Position numbers and translations under genes: made by a program
NCBI RefSeq assembly: GCF_020386975.1
Contig: NZ_JABFNK010000001.1
Span: 226,799 to 290,798 of the forward strand
From: Thermococcus bergensis
GTDB taxonomy: Archaea > Methanobacteriota_B > Thermococci > Thermococcales > Thermococcaceae
Direction: 5' to 3'
DNA length: 64,000 nt
Part shown: positions 1-8,061 of the stretch, piece after piece
Position numbering within the stretch: position 1 is the first letter of the stretch
How the letters are laid out: every line of letters starts with the position of its first letter
The notes under the pieces: model-generated
Database searches by the model: none
Told to the model about the DNA's origin: nothing
Seen by the model: the letters and a program-made list of their open reading frames with translations, nothing else

Positions 1-845
1 CTTTCGTCCCTTAGGGCTTTTGCAGCCGCATACTGGATAAAGGTTACGGGGCAAGTTGCATTGTACATTTGGAAGCGAACCATTTTTTCCACAACCCATT
101 CTGGGGCAGCTAAAAAGCCCAAACGCCATCCGGTCATTGCGAAGGTCTTTGAGAACCCGTTCATGGTTATTGTCCTCTCAAACATTCCGTCCAGAGAAGC
201 AATGCTGTAGTTTTTGACCCCATCGTAGACAAAATACTCATAAACTTCATCGCTTAAGATCATTAGATCGTGCTCAACTGCAAAGTCCGCTATCTCTTCG
301 AGGTCTTTCTTCGTTAATACTGCTCCCGTGGGATTGTTTGGAGTGTTTATTATCAAAGCCCTTGTTTTTGGGGTCACGTATTTTTCGAGCTCATCGACAC
401 TTAGGCGGAACTCGTTTTCCTCATAAGTGGGAACCTCAACGGGCTTTCCTCCCGCTAGAATAACTGCAGGGGCGTAGCTAACGAACATTGGGGAGGGAAT
501 GAGAACTTCCTCGTTGTCTTTCAAGAAGGTTGCAAGTCCCATTAGAATCTGCTGGTTAGTGCCAACTGTTATCATTATTTGGGTTTTTGGATCTGCGTCA
601 ATTCCATTATGCTTTTTGAACTTCTCTGCAACTGCCTCTCTAAGCTCCAAAATCCCTATATTTGGACTATAGTGCGTTAGTCCCTTATCAAGGGCTTCCT
701 TTGCGTATTCCTTTATGTGTTCTGGCGTGTCAAAGTCTGGCTCTCCAATTCCAAGTGAGATTATTCCCTCAATGCCTTGGGCAAGGTCAAAAAGCTTTCT
801 TATTTCAGAAGGGTTCACCATTTCAAGCCTATCGCTCAGCGCCAT
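1..845 (-). CDS. PLP-dependent class I/II aminotransferase (C-terminus outside window)
   Basis: Transfers an amino group between an amino acid and a 2-oxo acid in the cytoplasm, using pyridoxal phosphate. The first 281 residues or so are visible. They include the N-terminal substrate segment GIGEPDFDTP, the NTPNNPTG motif, the DEVYE motif and the PLP lysine in GFSKTFAMTGWRLG (about K233). The family is usually about 390 residues, so the last quarter lies beyond the window edge. The start is ATG at 845, preceded by GGTGA and a TATA-like AAAATTATAAAC. Substrate preference (aromatic, aspartate or alanine) cannot be decided from this part. It reads in the same direction as the carbamoyltransferase upstream but seems to have its own promoter. 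Confidence 0.9.
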   Translation of the reverse strand, partial: MALSDRLEMVNPSEIRKLFDLAQGIEGIISLGIGEPDFDTPEHIKEYAKEALDKGLTHYSPNIGILELREAVAEKFKKHNGIDADPKTQIMITVGTNQQILMGLATFLKDNEEVLIPSPMFVSYAPAVILAGGKPVEVPTYEENEFRLSVDELEKYVTPKTRALIINTPNNPTGAVLTKKDLEEIADFAVEHDLMILSDEVYEYFVYDGVKNYSIASLDGMFERTITMNGFSKTFAMTGWRLGFLAAPEWVVEKMVRFQMYNATCPVTFIQYAAAKALRDE

Positions 846-924
846 AATCTTCACCAGTAGGATTTCTCCTTGATGTTTATAATTTTACCGACATGAAATA
901 TTTGGCAACGATGAATAGAATAGC

Positions 925-2526
925 TCACTGATATACAACAAAGTTCTCCAAAACAAGGGCATCGAGCTTGGCTTTTTTGAAAGTTTTCAGGGCATCCTCT
1001 GGAGAGCAAACTATCGGCTCCCCATGCATGTTAAAGCTCGTGTTTAGAACCATGCCAACGCCCGTTTCTGCTTCAAAGTGTTTTATTATGTCGTAATAGC
1101 GCGGATTATCTTCCTTAAGAAGAGTTTGGGGTCTTGTTGTTTTATCAACGTGTACAACCGCTGGGGCTTCATTGGCCATTTTTTCAGTTGCTTTGTAGCT
1201 CATGGTCATGAACTTGTTGGGGTAAGGATCCTCGAGGTAGTCCTCAATTCTCTCCTCCAGCATTGAAGGGGCAAACGGCTGGAAGACGTCTCTGTTCAAT
1301 GCTACGTTGAGCTTTTTTACAACATATTTGCTTCTTGGGTCTGCGAGGATGGAGCGGTTGCCTAGGGCTCTTGGACCGTATTCCATTCTTCCTTGGAAAA
1401 AGCCCACCATTTTGCCTTCAAGAAGCATTTCTGCAACAACTCCCTCTACGTCTTCACGATATTCAAATTTCAGACTCTCTGCCCTTAAGAGGGCTTCAAT
1501 TTCGCTCTCATCGTAGGAAGGCCCCAAGTAAACATGCTCAAGCTTAAAGGGCTTCCATTTCCTATCGAGCCTTTCGAACTGGGCTTTGACGAAGGCTGCG
1601 GCACCAAAAGCTAATCCAGAATCATCCATTGCTGGAAATATCCATAGATCGGGGAAATATTTTCGCAGCACGGCATTTGCCTTGACGTTTTGTGCAACTC
1701 CTCCGGCGTAGGCAAGTTTTAAGTTATAACTTTTAAGTTTTAACCCAAGCTCATCGATAATCTTTTCAAGATGCGCTTGAGCAGAGGCGGCTATCTCTAT
1801 TGCTTTCTTTTGTACTTCTCCGTCCAAATTACCTTTTTTCATCTGCTGGGCGATTTCTTTAGCCCTCGAGAGGGGATACCCTAAGAGTTCGGCGAGCTTT
1901 TTCGTTGCCTCAACTCCAACCACCTTCAGCCTGTTCTCAAAGGTTAAACCGTTAAGCTCTATTATGTGTGAGAGGTCATAAGTTGGCTTACCATAGGCTG
2001 CCAGGCTCATGACCTTTCCTTCATGTCTCATAGGCTTGAAGCCCAGAAGCTCCGTAACTGAAGCATAAAAGTCCCCAAGAGAGTCTAAATAGGTGCTCTG
2101 AGCTATTCTTATCATCTCGCCATCTCTTGCCACATAAATGGAAGAGCTTAGTCCATCTCCCGCAGCATCTATGCTTAACGCCAGTGCCTCTCTCCAGCCA
2201 GAGGTAAAGTAGGATGAGGATGCATGAGCAAGGTGGTGCTCAACAAAAAGAACTCTCTTCTTGAAGTCTTCACCGAATATTGATTTGAGGTTTTTCTCAA
2301 GTTCTAACAACCTTGACTGCTTCCTGAAAATGCCTGCCACCGCTATTACCTCTACCTCTTCCGGACGCACTTCTCCCATCTCTAGGACTTTCTTTATGCT
2401 CAACTCTGGAAATCCGCGGTACTTCTTTATCCTATTTAGTCTTTCTTCATTTACGGCGTAGAGCTCTTCTCCCTTGAAAAGCACCGCTCCTGCGTCGTGT
2501 CCATCGTGCACTCCAAGTATGATCAT
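925..2526 (-). CDS. NodU/CmcH-family carbamoyltransferase
   Basis: A 533-residue protein of the carbamoyltransferase family, which transfers a carbamoyl group from carbamoyl phosphate through a carbamoyl-adenylate. The N-terminal half is a Kae1-like ASKHA fold (start MIILGVHDGHDAGAVLF, then HHLAHA near residue 97). The C-terminal domain carries the hallmark FFQGRMEYGPRALGNRSI around residue 375 and NTSFN near residue 496. Length and motifs are intact. The natural acceptor in Thermococcales is not known to me. A small cupin gene diverges from its start across about 60 bp, so the two may share a control region. Family assignment is firm; the physiological role is open. Confidence 0.88.
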   Translation of the reverse strand: MIILGVHDGHDAGAVLFKGEELYAVNEERLNRIKKYRGFPELSIKKVLEMGEVRPEEVEVIAVAGIFRKQSRLLELEKNLKSIFGEDFKKRVLFVEHHLAHASSSYFTSGWREALALSIDAAGDGLSSSIYVARDGEMIRIAQSTYLDSLGDFYASVTELLGFKPMRHEGKVMSLAAYGKPTYDLSHIIELNGLTFENRLKVVGVEATKKLAELLGYPLSRAKEIAQQMKKGNLDGEVQKKAIEIAASAQAHLEKIIDELGLKLKSYNLKLAYAGGVAQNVKANAVLRKYFPDLWIFPAMDDSGLAFGAAAFVKAQFERLDRKWKPFKLEHVYLGPSYDESEIEALLRAESLKFEYREDVEGVVAEMLLEGKMVGFFQGRMEYGPRALGNRSILADPRSKYVVKKLNVALNRDVFQPFAPSMLEERIEDYLEDPYPNKFMTMSYKATEKMANEAPAVVHVDKTTRPQTLLKEDNPRYYDIIKHFEAETGVGMVLNTSFNMHGEPIVCSPEDALKTFKKAKLDALVLENFVVYQ

Positions 2527-2588
2527 GTGTTGGAGTTGAATGGAGGATTTTTAAACATAACTTCGGAATGCAACACTGGGGAGTCAAA

Positions 2589-2933
2589 ATGCGGGCAGAA
2601 GTCAAGGGGTTTATTGATAGGGGCACGTATAGAAAAGCACCTCTGTTTGAAGGTGAACTCCCTGAGGGGAGCTACACCCAGATAGTCGAAATAAAGCCAA
2701 AGCAAACCGTTCCAAAGCATTATCATGAGAAGCAGTACGAGCTCTTTTACATAATCAGCGGTGAGGCAAAGCTGGGTATTGGGGAAAAGGAATACGAAGC
2801 CAAACCAGGGGACATCTACCTTGTAAAACCAAAGACAGTTCACTGGGTCGTAAACGAAAGGGAGGAACCATTTAGGCTCTTCGTTGTTAAGCTGAACTAC
2901 TTTGGAGAAGACAGTGTCTGGCTGAGTGATTAA
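2589..2933 (+). CDS. Small single-domain cupin protein
   Basis: A 114-residue cupin beta-barrel. The metal-binding motif 1 is visible as PKHYHEKQYELFYIISGEAKLG and motif 2 as PGDIYLVKPKTVHWVV. Such proteins bind a divalent metal and may act as small isomerases, dioxygenases or sugar epimerases. The sequence does not say which. I prefer the ATG at 2589 over the in-frame ATG at 2568 because GGGGAG lies six bases upstream of it. It diverges from the carbamoyltransferase and is followed within two bases by the next gene, so those two are probably co-transcribed. Confidence 0.8.
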   Translation: MRAEVKGFIDRGTYRKAPLFEGELPEGSYTQIVEIKPKQTVPKHYHEKQYELFYIISGEAKLGIGEKEYEAKPGDIYLVKPKTVHWVVNEREEPFRLFVVKLNYFGEDSVWLSD

Positions 2934-2934
2934 C

Positions 2935-3354
2935 ATGGGAAGAGTAAGGAAGGAAAAGGCAGAAATGTTCCCCCTATCTCCGGAATCATGGTACCTTGTG
3001 GTTTATTTTAATGAAAAACTTGAGTACCTTTACATACCCTCATCCAATAAACCAGACTTAGAAAGACTTGGATATCTTCTGGCGGCTTTTAAGCTGTTTA
3101 ATATCCCTTATTTGCTTTTTGGAGTTCATGGGGAGGATATTTTTGAGCTTAGGGATGATTTCGAAGAAAGATTGAAAGAAGAGTTTGGTGTGAATATTGA
3201 TGAGAACGTCCTTGCCAAAGAATTTAAGAGCTCACTTAGGAACATCGAGAATTTAAAGACATTTTACGAAAAGCTCGGGTTTTTTGAAGACCTTGAGGAG
3301 CTTGAAGATCTAAGAAGGCTGTATGAGGAGTACCTGAAAAAGAGGAGAAAATGA
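2935..3354 (+). CDS. Uncharacterised small charged protein
   Basis: I do not recognise this 139-residue protein. The N-terminal half looks like a mixed alpha/beta fold (WYLVVYFNEKLEYLYIP, then a leucine-rich helix). The C-terminal half is strongly helical and acidic/basic, ending KKRRK. There is no signal peptide, membrane segment or cysteine motif. The ATG at 2935 begins one base after the cupin stop codon; a GTG at 2926 would overlap that gene. The close spacing suggests an operon with the cupin, but no function can be drawn from that. Confidence 0.65.
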   Translation: MGRVRKEKAEMFPLSPESWYLVVYFNEKLEYLYIPSSNKPDLERLGYLLAAFKLFNIPYLLFGVHGEDIFELRDDFEERLKEEFGVNIDENVLAKEFKSSLRNIENLKTFYEKLGFFEDLEELEDLRRLYEEYLKKRRK

Positions 3355-3399
3355 ACAGTTAAGCGAAAAATTCTTTAAACCTTCTTTTTATCTAAGAGC

Positions 3400-4275
3400 A
3401 TGAACATTTACGAAATGCTTGCTTTAATAGGCACTGGGCTACTCCTTCGGAGGGTAATAAAATCTGAGAAGCCTTTTGCTCACTTGAATAAGTTTGCATC
3501 CCAGGTGCTTTTAACATTCTATGTCTTTTCAAACGTTGCCTCAAAGGACATCGCCTATCTGGTGGAAATCAAGATTGTGTTCTTGTATGTCTTCTTAGTC
3601 ATTGCCCTCAGTCTTGGAGCGTCTTTCCTCTATGCGAGGGTTTTTGTAGAGGATAAAAAGTGGCAGGGGGCGTTGATGATACTCTCGACGTATCCAAACA
3701 CAGTCGCAATGGGTTTCCCGATAGCGAGCCTGTTTTTAGATGATTTAACTCCAGCGATTATCTACGCAAGCACAAACACCTTAATAGTCCTCCCCTTAGT
3801 TACTTTCATAGCCGCGCATTATTCGAGCGGAAAAGCCTCACTCAAGGAAAGCCTCATAAGGGCGCTTAAGTTTCCGCCCACCAGTGCCAATGTACTTGCC
3901 CTCATCCTTGTGCTGCTCGGGATTAAGCTTCCCTCGCAACTGCTGGGCGTGATGAACAAAATTGGCTGGTGGAGCATTCCTGCCATTCTAATATACTTCG
4001 GCTCTCGTATAAACCTCCAGAAATTTGAATGGAGGAAGCTTCTTGAGGTGGGGACGTTTAGAATAGTCATACCCTTCGTTTTCGTGGTTTTAACCCTAAA
4101 AACAAGCCCTGAAATATTTTATGCGGTGCTGGTTGAGGCATCGATGCCCCCAGCAATAATGGCAAATACCATTTTAGCCCACTACAGGCTTAGAGAGGAG
4201 GAAGGGATAGGGGCTACAGTTGTACTAACGATAGCGGTTTTGATACTGTTTTTGGTGCTCAGAGCTTTTGTTTAG
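3400..4275 (+). CDS. AEC (auxin efflux carrier) family transporter
   Basis: A 291-residue integral membrane protein with about ten hydrophobic segments, typical of the AEC family (bile acid/arsenite/auxin carrier fold). In prokaryotes this family moves small organic acids such as malate, or other solutes, by secondary transport. The motif YPNTVAMGFPIASLF near residue 97 is the family's N/G-P-F/V-A crossover region. A TATA-like ATTCTTTAAAC lies about 25 bases before the ATG, so it may be transcribed alone with a very short leader. The substrate is unknown. Confidence 0.8.
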   Translation: MNIYEMLALIGTGLLLRRVIKSEKPFAHLNKFASQVLLTFYVFSNVASKDIAYLVEIKIVFLYVFLVIALSLGASFLYARVFVEDKKWQGALMILSTYPNTVAMGFPIASLFLDDLTPAIIYASTNTLIVLPLVTFIAAHYSSGKASLKESLIRALKFPPTSANVLALILVLLGIKLPSQLLGVMNKIGWWSIPAILIYFGSRINLQKFEWRKLLEVGTFRIVIPFVFVVLTLKTSPEIFYAVLVEASMPPAIMANTILAHYRLREEEGIGATVVLTIAVLILFLVLRAFV

Positions 4276-4364
4276 ACTTTCGTGTTCTTAGAGGGATTTT
4301 TGACGTTAGCATCTTGTATGGAGAATAACCAAAAACAAACAAAAACGGTTAAAAATCTGGAAAC

Positions 4365-5327
4365 TTAATACGGCAGTTCAAGAACAAGAATAGACTTCCC
4401 ATACTCTCTTATCCTTGCTGTCTTTCCGGAGTATTCAAGGGCGTCAATTATGTCTGCTTTTCTTGGGAATCTGTGGAATTCTTTAGTTAGCTTTTCAAAG
4501 AACTCCCAAGCGGCTATGTGCTCAAAGTTTTCCCTGAATGGTTCTACTATTATCAGCTTCCCACCTTCATCAACAAAATCAAGCGCCTTTGCTACAGTCC
4601 AGTAGATCTCTGGAATGTACTCGAGAACAAAACTCATTATAACAACATCATATTTTCGCTTGGGGATTATGTGTCTTATTTCGGCCTCCTTTAAATGTAC
4701 CCAATCCATTCCGAGAGTCTTTATGTTTCTCCGGGCGATACTCAAAAGTCTTGGGGAAAAATCGACACCTACATATTCGCCATTTGGGCCCACATATCTT
4801 CCGAGCTCTACTGGAGAAACTGAACCACATCCCAGGTCAAGAACCCTGATGCCATCTTTGAGATTGCCTATTTTGGCTATTATCTTTCGGTACAGATTAT
4901 TGAGCGGGTTCGAAAGTCGAGTGTTCCAGAAGTCCGCATCCTTATCAAAATCCATCGTCACCTTGGGATTTTCAAACGACGAGAACGCATAAGTTGCCAT
5001 TTCGACAATCCTGTCTTGTAATTGGATCCATTCTGGAATTACATCACTCAACCTGTCGTATTTAATGAGAAACGTCCTTAGGAATTTCCTGTTGCGCACC
5101 CTGTTTTCGTTGACCTCGATAATGCCGAGGTCATAGTATGTGCTGAGAAGTGATTTCAAGTAAGGCCTATTTGGAACATCTATCGAATTTAAGAGCTCCT
5201 CGAGGGTTGTGGCTTTACCAGTATTTCTAAAGATTCCCAACTCAAGACCCATTTTTACTACGTTAAAAAAAGAGAACTCGATTAGGGTTTCCAGATTGAA
5301 GTCAAATTTTTCTATTTGATTTTCCAT
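4365..5327 (-). CDS. SAM-dependent methyltransferase with N-terminal winged helix
   Basis: A 320-residue protein in two parts. Residues 1-110 form a helical, winged-helix-like dimerisation domain of the O-methyltransferase type. Residues 160-290 form a class I Rossmann methyltransferase with SAM motif I VLDLGCGSVSPVELG and the acidic GVDFSP. The start at 5327 is chosen because GAGGTGACAAAA precedes it; a longer frame to 5363 lacks a binding site. The layout resembles small-molecule O-methyltransferases more than RNA methyltransferases. The substrate is unknown. It stands alone, with mobile DNA on its upstream side. Confidence 0.78.
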   Translation of the reverse strand: MENQIEKFDFNLETLIEFSFFNVVKMGLELGIFRNTGKATTLEELLNSIDVPNRPYLKSLLSTYYDLGIIEVNENRVRNRKFLRTFLIKYDRLSDVIPEWIQLQDRIVEMATYAFSSFENPKVTMDFDKDADFWNTRLSNPLNNLYRKIIAKIGNLKDGIRVLDLGCGSVSPVELGRYVGPNGEYVGVDFSPRLLSIARRNIKTLGMDWVHLKEAEIRHIIPKRKYDVVIMSFVLEYIPEIYWTVAKALDFVDEGGKLIIVEPFRENFEHIAAWEFFEKLTKEFHRFPRKADIIDALEYSGKTARIREYGKSILVLELPY

Positions 5328-5554
5328 TTTTGTCACCTCGCATGAATTGGGTGTGGATACCATTTGGGATTTACAAATCTTCCTGTATTCGATTAATCTG
5401 CAGTATCTAAGACTATCCTGGTTCCATCACTAACAAACCCCGGATCAGCAGCACTTCTTTGTAATGACCACAACATATGGGGCTGTTCTCTAAATGGTTA
5501 AAAGCGTAAAGTTTAAATATTTTGACTTAGTATTTCTTAATGGGGTGGTTTAGT

Positions 5555-5718
5555 GTGCCTAAGGCGACCTTTGTTATTAGTGAGGAACCTTAGAGGAATT
5601 TAAAAAAGTGGCTATCCAGCGTTATGGGAACAAGAGAGGCGTTCTGAGTGTGGCAATAGAAGAAGCCATTAAAGACTGGATCAAGAAAACCAAAAAGGAG
5701 CTGGAAAATGCCGAGTGA
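5555..5718 (+). pseudogene. Frameshifted ribbon-helix-helix (RHH) regulator-like gene inside element 1
   Basis: A GTG start at 5555 follows GGGGTGG and opens VPKATFVISEE. One base is missing near 5586. The reading continues in another frame as TLEEFKKVAIQRYGNKRG and then an amphipathic helix ending ENAE at 5718. The joined protein would have about 54 residues, with a beta strand followed by two helices, the size and pattern of an RHH/CopG DNA-binding protein. Its last 11 bases overlap the tnpB start, the same translational coupling seen between recombinase and tnpB in the sister elements. The frameshift suggests loss of function, or a sequencing difference. Confidence 0.6.
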
Positions 5719-6886
5719 GACTGTTAAGCTCACGGCAAAGTTCAAACTCAAGACGGAGCCCGAAGGGTTAGAAGACCTCTTCTCCCTTTATTCTGATATT
5801 GTTAATTTTCTCCTTGATTATGCTTTCGAAAACAACATCACGAGCTTTTACCGGCTGAAGAAGGAGACTTACAAGGGCCTCCGGAGGGAATACCCAGACC
5901 TTCCGAGCCATTACCTCTACACGGCTTGTCAAATGGTTACCTCAATCCACAAGAGCTACAGGAAGAGAAAAAGACGAGGAAAAGCTAATGGAAAGCCCGT
6001 CTTCAAAAAGCAAGTGATAATGCTTGATGATCATCTTTTCAAACTCGACCTTGACGGTGGATTTGTCAAGCTCTCAACTCCCGGCGGAAGGCTGGAACTG
6101 GAGTTTTACCCTGCAAAATACCACGAGAAGTTTAGAGGGTGGAAAATAGGACAAGCGTGGCTTGTTAAAAATTCAAAGGGGAGTTTCATCAATATTGTCT
6201 TTTCCGAGGAGGTTGAAGTTAGAGAGCCAAAAGCCTTTGTTGGTGTGGACTTGAACGAAAACAATGTTACCCTTAGCCTTCCAGAGGGGGATTTTATCCA
6301 GATTATCACTCACGAGAGGGAGATTAGAACGGGCTACTTCTTGAAGAGAAGGAGAATCCAGAAGAAGCTAAAAACGGGTAAAAAGAGGAGAGAGCTTTTG
6401 GAAAAGTATGGCGAAAGAGAAAGGAACAGACTAAATGACTTGTATCACAAGTTAGCAAACAAGATTGTTGAACTGGCGGAAAAGTATGGTGGTATTGCTC
6501 TTGAAGACTTAACGGAAATCAGGAACACAATAAGGTATTCGGCTGAAATGAACGGTCGCTTGCACAGGTGGGGTTTTAGGAAGCTTCAATCCATTATTGA
6601 GTATAAAGCCAAGTTGAAGGGTGTGAGTGTGGTTTTTGTTAATCCTGCTCGCACTTCATCCCTGTGTCCGATATGTGGGGGTAAGTTAAGCCCGAATGGG
6701 CACAGGGTTTTGAAATGCGAGTGTGGTTTTGAGGCTGACCGTGACGTGGTCGGCTCTTGGAATATTCGTTTGAGGGGCCTGAAGATGTGGGGAGTCTCCG
6801 TTCCCCCCGAAAGCCAGCCAATGAAGACGGGAGGCTGGAAGCCTACCCGTTACGAAATTAACACTCTACACACACTTTACGGGTAG
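5708..6886 (+). CDS. tnpB: TnpB RNA-guided nuclease of element 1
   Basis: A full-length 392-residue TnpB. RuvC residues are present: D181 in VGVDLNENN, E266 in IALEDLTEI, and D344/D346 in EADRDVVGSWN. A zinc site CPICGG...CECG sits around residues 320-339; the second half is CxC rather than CxxC, whereas the copy at 55894 has CxxC. TnpB proteins cut DNA under guidance of an RNA made from the right end of their element. The gene is intact even though the upstream gene is broken. It is closely related to the other two IS607-type copies in the window. Confidence 0.9.
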   Translation: MPSETVKLTAKFKLKTEPEGLEDLFSLYSDIVNFLLDYAFENNITSFYRLKKETYKGLRREYPDLPSHYLYTACQMVTSIHKSYRKRKRRGKANGKPVFKKQVIMLDDHLFKLDLDGGFVKLSTPGGRLELEFYPAKYHEKFRGWKIGQAWLVKNSKGSFINIVFSEEVEVREPKAFVGVDLNENNVTLSLPEGDFIQIITHEREIRTGYFLKRRRIQKKLKTGKKRRELLEKYGERERNRLNDLYHKLANKIVELAEKYGGIALEDLTEIRNTIRYSAEMNGRLHRWGFRKLQSIIEYKAKLKGVSVVFVNPARTSSLCPICGGKLSPNGHRVLKCECGFEADRDVVGSWNIRLRGLKMWGVSVPPESQPMKTGGWKPTRYEINTLHTLYG

Positions 6887-6888
6887 GC
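6841..6888 (+). ncRNA. Candidate reRNA/omegaRNA 3' stem-loop at element 1 right end
   Basis: GCCTACCCGT at 6841-6850 is a perfect 10-base inverted repeat of ACGGGTAGGC at 6879-6888, overlapping the tnpB stop codon and ending five bases before the element end. The same pair occurs in the two sister elements with one mismatch each. TnpB guide RNAs are known to come from this part of such elements and to continue into the flanking DNA. The hairpin is seen; its role is inferred. Confidence 0.45.
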
Positions 6889-7125
6889 AGAACGGTCAAC
6901 TACCGACCACACTGCCCTCATTCCTCCTAGAAGAAGCGGTAATATTAACACTGGGTACTATAATGGTAGTTATAATATTTAAGATTTTTGGCTTTGTTTT
7001 GTGATTTGTGACATATGTTGATATTAACATGTGTTTGGTACCATACGTTCTTTTTAGCTTTAAAAGTCACGAGAGGAGTGCTTTTTGTCCATGTCTTGTT
7101 TGTCGTTCTGCCAATATTCTCTCCA

Positions 7126-7994
7126 GGGCGTGTTTAGTTTCACCCCCTGTTATTTAAACAGTATTTGACTCTGAGGAGGATTTTCAGACCATAACACATT
7201 ACCCCAAGCAGGATTCGGGTTACAGTAGTCTTTTTCAGAAAACAGGGGATCCTACTGCCAAACCACGTTGTAAACGCACCCCAGAACCCCTCATGAGGAT
7301 TCCTATGCCTGTACTCTTCTTCAGAAAACACTCTGTCTCTCTTCTTACTACCAAAACCACCTGGAGCGTTCTTAGTTTTCTTAACAATCGGCCGATAACC
7401 CTTTTCCACCACAGTGTTCAGAACTTTCTTTGAATCATAAGCCCCATCAGCATAAAAATTCCCAGAACCCCCCGGCAGGAGTTCAATCAGCTCGTTCTCA
7501 GAAGTTGTGATCTTCACAGCAACCGGATACAGTAAACCCGGCAGGATTCTCGTTATTGCCTGAACTTCTATCCTGCCCTTTTTTTATTTGTAATAATGGT
7601 TGAGTCTGCTTGAGTGCTGGCGTAGGGTAATTTCTGGAGTTTTTTCAGGAGGTGGTTTGTCAGTTCTTCGAGGTTCAGCTTTTTCTCCCAGTTGTGGAGG
7701 GTTGAGTAGTGAATGTTTGCTCCGAAGAATTTTCTGCCGTAGTGCTGGGCGTCTCTGAGAGGTAGGTTGTAGTATTGTTTAAAGAGGAGTATTGCCAGTA
7801 TTGTTTTTACTGGAAATTTTTTGGATTTTGGCAGGTTCTTCAGCTTTCCTTCTGATTCGAAGTCTGCTAAAACGTCAAGAATTGCGAATGCCACGCTTTC
7901 AGGGTCTTTGAGTCTGTGATCCCATCTGGGGATCACGACAACCACCCGAAAGAATTCAGCAAAAACCCTAATAAAGGTTACTATAAACACGCCC
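7126..7994 (-). mobile_element. IS-A copy 1 (869-bp DDE insertion sequence)
   Basis: Ends are GGGCGTGTTTA and its inverted complement TAAACACGCCC. It is flanked by a perfect 10-bp target duplication, ATTCTCTCCA, at 7116-7125 and 7995-8004. Two more copies occur in this window with the same ends and their own 10-bp duplications. The transposase resembles the DDE (IS4/IS5-like) superfamily, but I cannot place the family exactly. The copy ends right beside the TATA region of the symporter gene. Confidence 0.9.
7140..7990 (-). CDS. IS-A transposase, two frames joined by a -1 shift at A7
   Basis: Frame one runs from a GTG within the terminal repeat (7990) to a TAG at 7568 and encodes the N-terminal part, ending ADSTIITNKKRAG. 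Frame two covers the rest to 7140 (GRIEVQAITRI, then YADGAYDSKK and YRHRNPHEGFWG). The catalytic acids are spread over both parts: ADST in the first, YADGAYD and HEGFWG in the second. The frames join by slipping back one base on an A7 run near 7575. All three copies have the identical run and stop, so the shift looks programmed (ribosomal or by transcriptional slippage) rather than a random lesion. Confidence 0.75.
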
Positions 7995-8003
7995 ATTCTC
8001 TCC

Positions 8004-8018
8004 AAAAACTTTAAATAG
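8004..8018 (+). promoter_or_regulatory. TATA-like element of the symporter gene
   Basis: AAAACTTTAAATAG lies about 45 bases before the ATG at 8062 and starts at the last base of the IS-A target duplication. This is the expected place for an archaeal BRE/TATA element. No other promoter-like sequence is visible between the element and the gene. Confidence 0.45.
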
Positions 8019-8061
8019 CCTCCAATATTCCCCGGCTTGTGCTTTCAAGAGGTGCAGAAAA

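Larger units (their letters stand above)
5482..6893 (+). mobile_element. IS607-ended TnpB element with RHH gene in place of recombinase (element 1)
   Basis: A 1412-bp element. Its left end (GCTGTTCTCTAAATGGTTAA and about 25 further bases) and right end (GGTAGGCAGAAC) match those of the two IS607-type elements at 27062-28909 and 55887-57736. The right flank is GG, as in those copies. Inside, the serine recombinase gene is absent. A frameshifted ribbon-helix-helix gene fills its place and overlaps tnpB. It lacks any transposition enzyme of its own, so it would depend on a recombinase supplied by a related copy. Confidence 0.75.

Noticed and set aside
2523..2936. Minus-strand 137-codon frame opposite the cupin gene
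   Set aside because: The cupin motifs are unambiguous on the plus strand, and the minus frame overlaps the carbamoyltransferase start without a binding site.
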